DNA from: Riptortus pedestris
Taxonomy: Eukaryota > Arthropoda > Insecta > Hemiptera > Alydidae
DNA: 64,000 nucleotides
Assembly (NCBI GenBank): GCA_019009955.1
Contig: CM032228.1
Location: forward strand, 7,656,501-7,720,500
Direction of reading: 5' to 3'
The notes below the pieces were generated by a model. The model ran no database searches. It was not told the DNA's origin and saw only the letters and a program-made list of their open reading frames with translations. Positions 48,251-59,640 of this stretch are shown here, one piece after another (position 1 is the first letter of the stretch; every line of letters begins with the position of its first letter). Position numbers and translations under genes: made by a program.

Positions 48251-48276
48251 AGATAACACAACCTTAGAGAATTCTT

Positions 48277-48471
48277 TTATTTTATTTATTAATTAATACC
48301 CACTTTGTACAATTTCGGCTAATTGGGATGGGTTATCTACAGGTTACCATCCTTTTCTTGCCAAGGGGGACTAAGGATTTTATTTAAGGAGTTTGTCACT
48401 AAATAAATTCTTATTACCCAGGCGGGAATCGGGCTCTCCACTCTGGAGATTAAGGCTAACGCTTTAGCCCC
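48277..48471 (-). repeat. tRNA-derived SINE with 12-bp TSD
   Basis: TAGAGAATTCTT at 48265-48276 and 48472-48483. - strand 5' end 'ggggctaaagcgttagcctt' is truncated inside the A-box; the B-box is partly deleted; tail 'gtgggtattaattaataaat'. Confidence 0.88.
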
Positions 48472-48892
48472 TAGAGAATTCTTAAGAAGCTCGTGTATTG
48501 AAAACAAAGCTCATTCATTTGATCTATTGCCATTCAATGATTGAGTGTTGATATATTGGTCACTGCTGTTCAGTATTAGCAAGACAATATTAACGCCTTA
48601 CTGTAATGAAGAGTTCAATTTTCTATGGATACAACAACTTGCAAAATAAACAGGCCCATTTTAAGATTTTCACCCATTCCCTGGAGTCCTATGAGTGGCT
48701 ATTTCAATTAAGAAAGACAATAATGGAGTGTCGATCTAATACAGATAAGACAGGGGAGTTCATAAAAGCCATAGTTTTGTATCTCAGATTTCACAAATTT
48801 TAAAAAAGGTAGGAAAAGCTGTATTTTGGGGAAAATTATAAATATGATAGTTACTCAAAATATATTAATTTATTTTAAAAAAAAAAACAAGG

Positions 48893-49400
48893 TTTGCCTC
48901 AAGGGAAATCAGCAATTGAGATTGAATTCATGTCAAGATTTTTGAAAAAAGTTCATTGATCTTACCTACCTAAGAGATGAAAATGAGGTATATATATGTT
49001 TAATCAATACCAAACTTGATATTTGAGTGTAAAAAGAAAGATCAAGTTCGTTAACAGCTAAAATTGTCCAGGAAGAGGGAATTTAGGGTGAGGAGAAACA
49101 AAAATTCAAAATATATCCATTATTATCAGTTGGATCATTTTTTATTATTATTTATTAACGTCCACTTCTTGCAACTTAGGCTAATTGGGACGGGTTATGT
49201 ATAGGTTACCACCCTTTTCTAGGGATTTGAGGACGTTATTTAATGAATTTCGTCACTAAATAATTTCCTTTGCCCAGGCCAGAATCGAACTCGCCACTCT
49301 AGGTTTACCATGTGAGGTAAAGGTCAACGCTTTAACTCGCATGGCCAACCTGAGCCCCAATCAGTTGGATCAAAATGTTTTACAACAAATTTAAGTTTTC
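48893..49400 (+). repeat. Foldback-arm copy split by a SINE
   Basis: 'gcctcaagggaaatcagcaa', 'gatcttacctacctaagaga', 'caataccaaacttgatattt', 'gatcaagttcgttaacagct' and 'tatccattattatcagttgg' match the arm. At 'tcagttggatca' a SINE is inserted (49138-49359), after which 'aaaatgttttacaacaaat' resumes the arm. Confidence 0.8.
49138..49359 (-). repeat. tRNA-derived SINE, best preserved, nested, 13-bp TSD
   Basis: ATCAGTTGGATCA at 49125-49137 and 49360-49372. On the - strand: head 'tggggctcaggttggccatg', A-box 'atgcgagttaaagcg', B-box 'gagttcgattctggcc', body 'gaaattcattaaataacg', 'agaaaagggtggtaacc', 'cccgtcccaattagcc' and tail 'gtggacgttaataaataat'. This copy defines the family length of about 222 bp. 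Inserted into a foldback arm. Confidence 0.93.
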
Positions 49401-50336
49401 TGCAGCTGTTTTTAGGTAAATGTTTTCACTAACTTAAATATACCAGGTTATCATTTTGGCATAAACCTATTTTAACTCAGCTATTACTCATTTTGTTTGT
49501 TATTCTATCCGACTTCCACCAACCAACCAAATTAAATGTTATATGATTCACATATATCAAAATTCTTGCATTTGGCTGAAGACTCCATGAAGAGCCAAGG
49601 TCTGCCAAACAGCTTTGCCACTGCCCTGCATCAGGAAGATACAGATAGAAGCCCAGTAACCATACAGCTAAAGAAAATTCAGTTTGTAATCACCGGTTCT
49701 GAACCTGGCACCTCTAGTTAATCTGTTTTTTTTTCCTCCCCTCCTGTCACTCAGTATGTATAATGTATGGATTTTTAAATTCATTTATGTTTCACGTTGG
49801 CCATTTATTCTATAATAACAGTCCTTTTATGAACTTCAACCAGTTGATCTGATGACGCTTTATGAAAAGTATAACTGCTGACTGTTGATAGTGAATCGAA
49901 AAGAGCATATTCAATCTTTTAACAGTAGACACAATAAATTTCTTCAACGAAACCCACTAAGATTATAAGAAAACGTAATTAAACAAGCCACACATTTCTT
50001 TATCTTATATACTAGTACTATAATCACAAACATTTTGATTTCCTAAGTAAACAGTTTCGATCCTTCCTGAATCCATCTAGACTAGTTATGGCAAGACAAC
50101 TGTATCTTTGTACATATCTTGCATCACTCAAAAATGAATAGAATTAGAATGATTAAATTTCATTTTGCACCTAATTGTGCACATCCATTTTCAGATAAAT
50201 CGACTAAGGAAGAGGGGGGTTAAAGGAGTACAAGACAAAAAAATTGAAAATTTATCAGTTCCTTTTAGAGATACAGGAGATATGTATAGGACCTTTACTG
50301 GTTATCATGTCGCATTCGGACATATTATAAGAAATG

Positions 50337-50600
50337 AAATAATTTTAAATAAAATGCAGTCAACTATTTTGCTTGAATGGTTTAATAGGAGTGCAAGATT
50401 TTTATTAGGTTGTTCATACTGTAAAGCTGTGAATTCCATTCTGCTTCATTAACCTTTTTCACTAATTCAATATTAAATAGATTTCTAATAGAAATTAAAT
50501 ATTTTACAGACTTAGTCTATTGTAAATGGAACTTAATGTTTAAACTTTATGAGGTATTAGTGAAGTATACGATATTTGCATAAATTTTCTTTGTTACTAT
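50337..50600 (+). repeat. Interspersed repeat, copy 1 (pair with 53395)
   Basis: 'tgtaaagctgtgaattccat', 'ctgcttcattaaccttttt', 'cttagtctattgtaaatgga' and 'tttaaactttatgagg' recur in the same order at 53395-53640. The open frame 50165-50452 overlaps it and ends inside the repeat; no domain recognised. Confidence 0.75.
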
Positions 50601-50714
50601 GAATCGGGTTGAAAGTTTTGCAGTGATTAATTTGGAGATATTTTTAAGATAAACAATAACAAAGGATAGATTAGCAACATTGAGTTCAGATTCTCTCCAA
50701 AACTCACTTGTCTC

Positions 50715-50970
50715 AGAATCGAGTGTAACTGCAGATAACCCACCCAAATCAGTTTCATTTGCGTAAAGTGGATGCTAATTTAAATTCATATTCATACTTT
50801 GCAGCTCGTTTCCTCTGACTTTAGATTCCTAGCCCCCACAAGTACTCCGAGTCATCTCTTGCTGTTTTGGTTTAGGACTTTCCAGCTGGGATGGGATTAA
50901 GAACTTGTTTCATCACCAAATAAATTCCCATGTGGATAACCGACTCACAATTCAAGAATATCAAGAAGAA
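50715..50970. repeat. SINE fragments, two orientations
   Basis: A forward 3' fragment (about 50715-50790, 'gcagataacccacccaaatc' to 'gtggatgctaatttaaat') is followed by a decayed reverse copy (about 50825-50970, 'cagctgggatgggattaaga' and 'caccaaataaattcccatg'). Confidence 0.5.
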
Positions 50971-53394
50971 TACCTCTTGAATTTCGAGTACAATTCATAA
51001 GTTTCGATATAATACCAGGATGACTAACCTTAAATTTAAAAAATAAAATAATGCAGACAGATGTGTTGCTATACTTTATCTCCAATGGATTTACAAAATA
51101 AAAAAAAAGCCAACATTTCAGAAATTCTTTTTTGTTTTCCATTCTTAAGGCAAAAAGTAGATTTAAATTTAATTCACATTATTGTTATGAATATGCGAAT
51201 GTCAATTCTTTTATTTCTTCTAAACTTCATGGAATTGTCATACAAATTTGAAAATAGTTCAATAAAAAGACAGGCAAACAAAATATTTTCAAGTCAGGAA
51301 ATGTAGAACAAAGAAAGCAAATTGAAAAAGAACAGTGGCACCAACACGGCAGCCTGCTGTAAGATCTATTGATGATTGGCCTCCAACAACACATCTCTCT
51401 GAATGAATTATTTTGGTCAATTATTGATACCCAAAATAATGTTACTATGATTAATCAGTACTGGATATTTACATGTTACTGCCCTTTTCTAGCCATTGGA
51501 GGACTAATAATTTTATTTTGTGAGTTAGTTGCTAAATAAATTTCTATATAACCATTCAATCTAGGTTTAAGACCAATGGCCTAACTCAATTGCAAACCTC
51601 AGCCTCCAGGTATAAATATCAGACATAACTGTTTAAAGAATGACTGCATAAAATGTTTTATATAAAAAAAAAACCTATATCTTACAATTTATTGAATTTA
51701 TAAAGGTATTTTCCTCTGGTAAAGATTTAAAAGTTAAAAAATTCTAACAAGACACAATGCAATACTACAAAGTGTATTGGTATAAATTACTGTGTGCTAT
51801 CTCTGTTTGTTTCGAAGCAATTAGCTCAGAGTAAATAGAGCTCCATATGGAACATACAACACACAATCTATCTTTACAATGGCAATAAATCATGAAAAAT
51901 TGCAAACGATGCCCTTTTTTTATGCACTTATCATAGATTATTATTCAGACAAAATTAGTGTATGATATGTTTATAAATTTATATCGATATGTGATTTTAA
52001 GCAAACGATTTCTTCTTGGTTTATTTATTTTAAAATCAGTAAATAAATATGTCGTATCAGATTGACAATACCACTCATTATATATTTATGAGGAAAGGGA
52101 AATTAATTAATCTACATTAGGGGAGTAGTAACAATTTATTTGTTGGTCGAAGTTATTCGAATGATATCCTAGTAATTGTTTCGAGTTTTGAGGCGATATT
52201 GAGAATGAAACTCAGGTGTATATAATAGTGTATACCATTTTTTGGATAAAGTCTTTTAATACAGGTACCGTAATTTAAAGAAAAAAATAAATTGCTATAT
52301 TATAATAATCATTGTGTACCTTATCGAAATAGACTGTTAGTGTAGATATCACTCGGGCCGCATGTAACTGTGCGCATGTTCAACTTTAACTTAGAAACTT
52401 TAAAGTTATTTTTTAACTTTTACGACTACTGTCGAGCCATTATAGGATAGAGAGAATGAACAAGTTATTCCATTATTTTAGGTAATGAGAATCAATATTT
52501 TATACATGTCGTTCTAATGAGAAACCTAGTTAATTTTAAGTCAATTCATTGTAAGTTAAAGCTGAACAGACTTCATCATATCATTTCTCATTCAAAGAAA
52601 AATTTTTACTTAGAGTTTTCTATGAAAACAAACATTGTGTATTTCAGTTTTTCGATTAAAAAGAAAACGAATAAAAAAAAAATAAATATTATAAATAAAT
52701 TTTAAAGGATATTGAATGTATTATTATATATTTTATTTCGAGAAAATGTTTTTGTTGTGTAGAGTTGAGGATAGGAGGTGGGTGTAAATCCTCCAGCCAT
52801 ATCATTAGACGAAGAGAGAGAGAGCGAGAGAGAGAGTGCGCACATTTAGCCTATATTCATGTGAAAGTTTCTGTTACTAGTGTTGTAAGGTGCAGTGTAG
52901 TTGTTGTATGTGTACCCATTTTCAGTTGTATTATAAAACTGGCATGTACAAAAAGAAAAAAAAATGTTTACTCTGTCAGTTGGGCAATAAATAGTCAGTC
53001 AATAATAGTATTTTCACAACATGATTGTCATTTTTTATTTAAAACCCAATCCTTAAGCTACATCATTTGAATTTTTTGCAACAGACATACACGATTCCTA
53101 CGAGTCCAGTTCTTCATCTTTAGCCCTAGGTCACTCGATGTAAAAGACGACTTGATAAGGAGGTATTATTACCTCCAGTAATTCACTATATCATCATACT
53201 CAATTATTCTAACAGGTCAGGCCCCAACCTTGTAGCTGATGCTAGCAACTCTGAAGAAAATAGGATGACGTCATTGAAGCAATAAGCTCTAAATAAAGAT
53301 TTTGAAGGATCTCAAGGTGATTTCTGATTATTATCACATTATCCTAAAATTTGAGTCATCAGTATGTTCCCTAACAAGTTTTACTGCTATCATG
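50971..53394. other. AT-rich noncoding stretch
   Basis: Apart from a decayed SINE (51440-51605) and a short GAGA tract near 52815-52837, nothing is recognised. Frames at 51061-51306, 52517-52705 and 52765-53070 lack domains and splice context. 'ggaggtattattacctcc' (53159-53176) is a near-perfect short palindrome. Confidence 0.5.
51440..51605 (-). repeat. tRNA-derived SINE, strongly diverged copy
   Basis: 'tactgcccttttctagccat', 'gaggactaataattttattt' and 'gctaaataaatttct' correspond to the complement of the SINE body, ending 'aacctcagcctcc' in place of 'aacctgagcccc'. Confidence 0.65.
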
Positions 53395-53640
53395 TAAAAT
53401 GAAATCATTTTAAATAGGTTGCAGTAAAGCTGTGAATTCCATCCTGCTTCATTAACCTTTTTTAGTAATACAATATTTATTAGATTCCTAAAAGCGTTGA
53501 AACATTTACAAGTTTAGTCTATTGTAAATGGAGCTCAATATTTAAACTTTATGAAGGAGTAATGAAATATACGACGTTTGCTTACCATAAAGAATAGTCC
53601 AACAAATCATAAATTTCTTTGATAATATAAATCGAGTTGA
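53395..53640 (+). repeat. Interspersed repeat, copy 2 (pair with 50337)
   Basis: Colinear with 50337-50600, about 80 percent similar by eye, with an extra 'ccataaagaatagtccaac' insertion near 53590. Not assigned to a family. Confidence 0.75.
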
Positions 53641-55138
53641 AAAGTTCACCAAAGTTTATTTTACAGATATTTTTAAGATATACAAAAGAGATTCCTCACA
53701 CATTTTCTGTACAGCTATTATTTATTAACAAAGGAGAAATTAGCAACTTTGTGTTCCAAACCCCTCCAAAACTCACTTTTCTCAGAACCGATTTTGCTCA
53801 TTATCAAAATTAAATATAAAATTTTGAAAGATTTTATAGTTATACTACGAGCTTTCTCAGTGCATCTCAATCTGGGAATGAAGGCAGGTTCTTGGTTGCA
53901 AAGTATATGCTAGCATTAGTAGGCAGTTTCTGTTGCTAGAACTACTTTCTGATTATATCTCTACCCAAAATCTGAAAACGGGTATAAAATTTCATTCATA
54001 AAAATGGCCATATTTAGAATTCTTACTTTTACTGTTTATTTAAAGCCATACTCCTCCTGGTGGTAGTCAAGCTTTTCCCATTATATCTATGAATCCTGCT
54101 ATGGGCTTGCAGAAATTTAGGTCACATGACCTTGGCCAATTCACATCTGCCTAAAGCCCCAAAACTGCAATAGAAGTAGTGCACAGTCATTGAGGCATCA
54201 ATTTAGTCGTTAGATATCTGGTTAATTATCTCTACATTAATACTAAATTCCAACTCATTATTACAGAGCTACTTACCTAGTCCTTAATGAAGGTTTTGGT
54301 CCATTGGAAAAAACAGAAACATATTTGATGGTACTTGACCCAGCTAAAGCAGCATATAAACAACTATAACTTATCCTGTCCATATCGAGTGGGCATTGAT
54401 TCAACTAGTTAAAAATGTCATCAATTAAGGGATTTTCTAAAGGGATAATATATATATATATATATGGAATAAATTTCAGTAAAATCGAAATAAGTAAAAA
54501 AATAATAAAATATGTATGAATAAATATCAACTCTTTATAGGGATAACAGTATTTATTTATTAATACAGTATTTATTTATTAATAACAATAAATATAGATA
54601 TGTCAGGTTAACAAGAGGGTAAACAGATGGTGATATTTTGTTAACAAGAATATTTAAATTATTAATATTGATATAAACAAAAGTAAAAGATACAATAATC
54701 TCTCTTTTTAAATCAGAGCATTCATTTGCACAATATGCCAGATGTTTATATTGAAGGAGTAGAAGGAAGATTAAATAATAAAATATTAAAATAAGAAGTC
54801 TTTTGTAATGAAAAAATATTAAAAAGAACTGGCAATAAAATAATTTGATAATAAATAGATGAATAACTCGATAAATAAATAAATGCCACTGCCTGAGTAA
54901 ATAAAATTAAAAGATTGTTCACACTCTAAGAAAAAGACTTGAACAAGAGCACACAATGATGCACGCCCAGTACTAGTAACAGACTGAGCAAAGGGTCCTT
55001 CCGGCTCAAGGTCATTTCATCCAATGCCTTTTCAATAATGCACATATCCCTAATTGCCTTTATTTGTTCCTGTCACACAACACTGACCTGGAAGCTAGTA
55101 TTGTAAACTTCCACTGGCTTGATAGTTGTTGGGGAAGG
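53641..55138. other. Noncoding, nothing recognised
   Basis: AT-rich sequence with a short TA tract (54449-54465) and an imperfect 'aatacagtatttatttatta' duplication near 54547-54580. 54930-55138 is less AT-rich and may be the degraded 3' end of the gypsy relic that follows. Confidence 0.4.
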
Positions 55139-57293
55139 TTATGTTGTATTGACTTGAGGTGCTGCTATCACAGAAGCGGACAGGAGGACGTGTGGTTCTT
55201 CCTCGTCAGGTCTTGGTGTTCGATAATCTGTCGCAAAGGCATTTTCAGATGTATTGTCAGGTGGTGGAAGTTTTCCTTTTGTCCTGAATGGGTCGGTGGC
55301 ATCCTCCAAGACGTGGGTCGGCTTTAGTCTGTCTTCTTTCCTGAACGAAGGGAAGAGGAGGATCATGAAAGTCTTATCTCCTCTCTCCAGAACAGGGAGT
55401 GGTCTGATGTAGGGTGGTGTGAGGGGTTTCCTCACTGTGTCGTCTCGTAGTAAGACGTGGGAGCAGGTTTTGAGGTCTTTGGGGGTGAAGGTCTCCGGGG
55501 TTGGACTGGTGCGGTTTGGGGTCCAAGCCGCAAGGTCGGTATTCATGCTTGGCCAAAAATACCGCTGGGATTTGAGGTGCTGTGTTACACGAACACCATG
55601 ACTAAGTCCATGAAGATTGTTGAATACTTCTTGGCAATAGATGGGGGTAAATAGGGTCGGCCTTCGGAGTGGAGAAGTCAAAGAGGAGTGGCTTATACAA
55701 GTGAGGAAGCTCGATCAACTTCAATTGCAGGTTGGGGTTCCTAAGAAGCTCTGGAATTGAAGGATCTTCCTGCTGGGCTTGGACGATGCTCCCCATATAG
55801 TCTGAGCTATTTATCTCATCCAACGAGAGGGTGTCGGCCACCTTGTTTTCCTCACCAGAGACGCTAGTGAATTAGCTAATTAAGTTAACGTAGCAAATTC
55901 TCATCAGTGTGGCTGTCTCCAACTTCTGGTAGAAGGAATACACCAATGGCTTGTGGCCTGTGAGGATGGTGAACTGCCAACCTTCGATCCGTGGCCTGAA
56001 GTGCTTGATGAACCAGTAGATTGCTGTCAGCTCTCTATCATAGGCAGAGTACCTCTGCTGGAGGGCCGCTCCAATCGTGGTACTGGATTCATCACAGGAG
56101 AGAGACAGCTCATCATCCGGGGATGGGTGGGCAAGCATGACAGCGTCTAGCTGGCATCGGGCGAAGGCTTCTTCAGCTCAGGGAGTCCACTGGATGGGCG
56201 TGCTGTCGTTCTTCTTACTGTTCTCGACGAGCGTATGTAAAAGGCTTTGAACTTCTGCTCCTTTAGGGAGGTACCTTCGGTTAAAGTTAATCATCCCAAA
56301 AAGCGCCGAAGATGACCTTCGGTGTTAAGGTGTGTGAAATCGGCGATTTGGTCGACCTTGCCTGGGAGGGGTTTGATGACCTGGGAATTGACAAGGAAGC
56401 CTCAGGCTTGCAAAACTCTAAATTCTGTGGGTTGATGGTGAGTCCAAGCTGATTAGATCGCCAGAAGACTTCTTCAAGGTTTTGTAGATGCACTTTCTCC
56501 GATGCAGCAGCGACCAGTATGTCGTTGGGATAGATGAAGACGTATGGCAAGGTGAGGATGCTGTCCATCAGGCGCTGAAATATCTGAGCAGCGTTGCAGA
56601 GTCCGAAGCACATCACCAAAAATTCAAAAGGTCAAAGGGAATGATGACCACAGTTTTGGGGGTATCCTCTTCTACCATGGGCACCTGGTAGTAAGCGTGG
56701 TTCAGGTCTATCTTACTAAAGATGGACTTCCCGAAGAGGTTGGTGAAGAGGGATTGAATGTTGGAGACACTTTCATGCAAGGTCTGGGCGTTGGCGATAG
56801 TCCCCACAGAATCTCAGCTTGCCCTCTTCCTTCACGGTGTGAAGGGGGCTCGACCAAGGGCTGCTGGATAGCCTGCAGATTCCCTCGTCTACCATCTCTA
56901 GGAATTCTTCCATTGCGGTGTTGTAGCTGTCCGGTGGCAGATGCCAGGCATTGGAGGTGGCTGGTGCTCACTTGGTCTCTATGAAGTGCTTGATAGGGTG
57001 CTTCGGCTCGTGTACATCAGCTGGGCGAGAGATAGTTGGGTATTTACGCAAAAGCTCCTAATACCACTCGCCGCAGGGTACTACATGCACAGAAGGTGAG
57101 TCAGTGTGCAGGAGGACACCTTTGGAAGAAAGACTCTTACAGTCCACAATCTTTTGATGTCAAGGACATGGTGGCGATAAAGGAAGTCGACACTGATGAT
57201 AGGGTTGTACCATTGGCCAGGATGAAGTTACAACGGAAGGAGCGTAGAACTCCAAGGTCCAGGGTCTTGGTGATTCCCGTAGGTCTTGATCAT
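55139..57293 (-). pseudogene. Ty3/gypsy retrotransposon pol relic
   Basis: On the - strand, in order: a protease tail with an IIS-VDFL-type block near 57200; reverse transcriptase with SKIDLNHAYYQVPM, then FGLCNAAQIFQRLMDSIL and a catalytic block YPNDILVAA where YxDD is expected (the first Asp is Asn); RNase H with SSTTIGAALQQ, YDRELTAIYWFIKHFRPRIE and TGHKPLVYSF; and an integrase with the two zinc-binding His (LHGLSHGVRVTQHL) but no Cys pair and no catalytic core, jumping straight to the C-terminal VLERGDKTF...DRLKPTHVLED block. Multiple frameshifts and stops. No LTRs recognised. Its GC is higher than its surroundings. Inactive. Confidence 0.88.
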
Positions 57294-57660
57294 GGTAAAC
57301 AGAAAGATTAAGCTCGTTTATGGCTGAAATCGGACTGGTGGGAGGAGGGGGGGGGGTTAAAGGGGGCTTTAGAAAATTCAAAATATCTCTGTTACTATAT
57401 GCCGGATCGAAACATCGTAAAGAGCCAATCTTATTGCAAATTAAAATTACTATCAATATTGCTATATACATATATTCTCTATCTTGAATACTAGCCGAGA
57501 TATTTGCATTTTTCAGTTTTTAGCCTTCAGAAAACCTCCCTCCTACTCATGTCACATAAACAATAGTCTGTTATATAATAAACCACTTTATTCGAAGATT
57601 AAATACCAAATATTGTTTTCAAAAAACCATTATTATACGAGATACACATGCAAATATGTT
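57294..57660 (+). repeat. Foldback-arm copy abutting the gypsy relic
   Basis: Starts abruptly at 'aacagaaagattaagctcgt' in the arm middle, then 'gctgaaatcggactggtggg', 'tctctgttactatatgccgg', 'ctagccgagatatttgcatt' and ends near 'gatacacatgcaaatatg'. Octamers at 57502-57509 (complement) and 57648-57655. Confidence 0.82.
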
Positions 57661-58284
57661 CTGTTGATCCCTCCATAAGTTAAGTTCTTGGATTTCTAAA
57701 ATTTGAGAGATTGAGATACATTATTCTGATTCATTATAATTTACTGTACTAGATAATAGTAAATAGTTTTCAATAAAATCAATATGTTATATTCAGATAT
57801 ATTTTATTAATGGTTTTTCTTTCCAGTCTAGAATATTTCTATCAATCTATTCAGCTCTGGTAGGTTAGCTAGCCTGTTTACATTGCAGATGCTTTCCATT
57901 GTAGAGATTATGAACCTGTAAATTGACTGAAAGATTTCTCATTACAGTTTATACTTAATCACTTAATATTCACAGTGGTGTTACGAGTAAGTAGATTTAT
58001 CTATTGTAAACCTTTGCGCGACGAACTTTTGTGTCTCCCACTATAGTAAAAGGGAGCACATGTAATTCTCTCAAAGAATAAATATTCTATTTTAGCATTC
58101 AAGACTTGCGGCTTTCTAGAAAATACGAAAATCATTGGAATTTGCTTGGACCTGGAGGGGCTTTTCTTATCCAACTCCTAGACCAGTGCCATTTTTTCAT
58201 CCTTTAGAACTGTTAGTAGAAGCAAGGCATCAGGCATCCCTTCATTCAATCACTAAAACTCCTTGTCCGTCATCATTGAGTCGG
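57661..58284. other. Noncoding, nothing recognised
   Basis: AT-rich; the 'gtagatttatctattgtaaacctttgcgcgacgaacttttg' region near 57990-58030 (quoted in part) recalls a decayed foldback-arm end. No gene. Confidence 0.4.
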
Positions 58285-58380
58285 CTTTTAGCAGACTTCC
58301 CTTAAAGTAAATAGCATTTGAGGTTGTACTCTTTATAAAAAAATTTCAAATGTCTATGGATCCTACCTGAGATGACAAAA
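58285..58380 (+). repeat. Foldback-arm 5' fragment
   Basis: 'ttttagcagacttccctta' through 'tcctacctgagatgacaaaa'. It ends where an inverted arm starts. Confidence 0.75.
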
Positions 58381-58860
58381 ATGTCCGTCATGCAGGGGCT
58401 GTGTTAACTAAGCAGATTTACCACATGCATCACATATTTACATGTATCTCAAAACGTAAAAGTTCAATGAGAAAAATATTTGGTATTTAAGCTTCATATA
58501 AAGAGCTTAATAATATAACAGGATAATGTTAATATGACATGAGTAGGAGGAGGGGTTTACTGAAAACTAAAGAACGCTAATATGTGGGCTAATAATCAAG
58601 ATAATTTAAAAAAAAACATATATTACAAGATTCATAGATAATTAAATTTGCAATAAGATTGGTCCTCTTCATTTTTTCGATCCGACGCATAATAATGGAG
58701 ATATTAAGAATTTTCTAAATTCTCCCCCTCGCCCTGGTCCGATTTCAGCTGTTAAAGAACACAATCTTTCTTTTTACATAAAATGATAATGTATCAAGTT
58801 TGGTAATGATAAGATAAAAATTGTGACTGTTAGAGTGGTAACAGCCATATATGTATATAT
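58381..58860 (-). repeat. Foldback-arm copy, inverted, inserted in the previous arm
   Basis: From 'tgtccgtcatgcaggggctg' and 'aagcagatttaccaca' through 'gacatgagtaggaggagggg', 'cgatccgacgcataataatg' to 'gtgactgttagagtggtaac'. A 32-base SINE tail (about 58866-58897, 'tttattaacgtccacttttt') follows in the TA tract. Confidence 0.82.
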
Positions 58861-58989
58861 TATTATTATTATTTATTAACGTCCACTTTTTGCAACTATA
58901 TATACAATTCTTTTTCTTATTCTGGACCCAATATTATTTATATATTCTTCATATTCTATGGCAAGGGTCTCCAATAAAATTTTTTTTTC

Positions 58990-59075
58990 GGTGCAAACTT
59001 TATTGAAACTGCCCTACACGTTTCGCAGCTTAATTGCCTTATTGCCACATCTTTAAGGGCTACCCCTTTTCAAAA
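58990..59075 (-). repeat. Possible TE tail with CGAAACGTGT motif
   Basis: On the - strand 'cttaaagatgtggcaataag' leads to 'agctgcgaaacgtgtaggg', the same layout (kAAGAtg...stem...CGAAACG) as at 17041 and 29128. Unclassified. Confidence 0.3.
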
Positions 59076-59454
59076 AAAAAAAATAAAAAAAATTATTAAT
59101 AACATTATTTAAGACATCCCTTAATAATTCTTTTGCTATATATTGTATTAGTAGGTGCCTACATCATGATATACTTATTAAATCTAATTATAAATTGCTA
59201 CTTACATTTCTGAAGTGCTCGTTTCCCTTTCACATTGGTTGCGACTGTGCTCACAGAGGAGGTAGTTGATACTGAGAGGTTCCCGAGGTAGGTTAAGTCG
59301 GCTGACTACAAATCGATTATTTACAAGTCAATCTTGAACTCGATTATTTCACGTCATAATTTAAAATCGATTAATTTAAGATAAAATGTTATAGAATATA
59401 TGATTGAGGTATTTGATTTCTATTTTTTATTGGATTGCCATAGAATATGAAGAA

Positions 59455-59640
59455 TATATATAATTTTGAACAGACCTCAATTTCGTCATCTCCTGCATAG
59501 TATCGATGGACATTTGAGGAACATTTTTGAAAATTGCGTCATGAGTATGACCTCAATAGCTCATTTCCCATTTGAGAAATCTTCTAAAACCCAATAGACG
59601 ATTTCCCTTAAGAGAAATCTGCTAGAAGGTTCTAAATAAA
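59455..59640 (-). repeat. Foldback-arm 5' part, inverted
   Basis: 'ttttgaacagacctcaattt', 'catctcctgcatagtatcga', 'gagtatgacctcaatagctc', then a duplicated end 'gatttcccttaagagaaatc' + 'tgcta'. Only the first 180 bases of an arm. Confidence 0.78.

Noticed and set aside
50165..50452. 95-residue frame with a basic N-terminus
   Set aside because: Its 3' third lies inside a repeat shared with 53395; the second copy does not keep the frame.
55139..55681. 180-residue frame as a host gene
   Set aside because: It is the integrase N-terminal His pair joined to the integrase C-terminal block of a gypsy element, with the catalytic core deleted.
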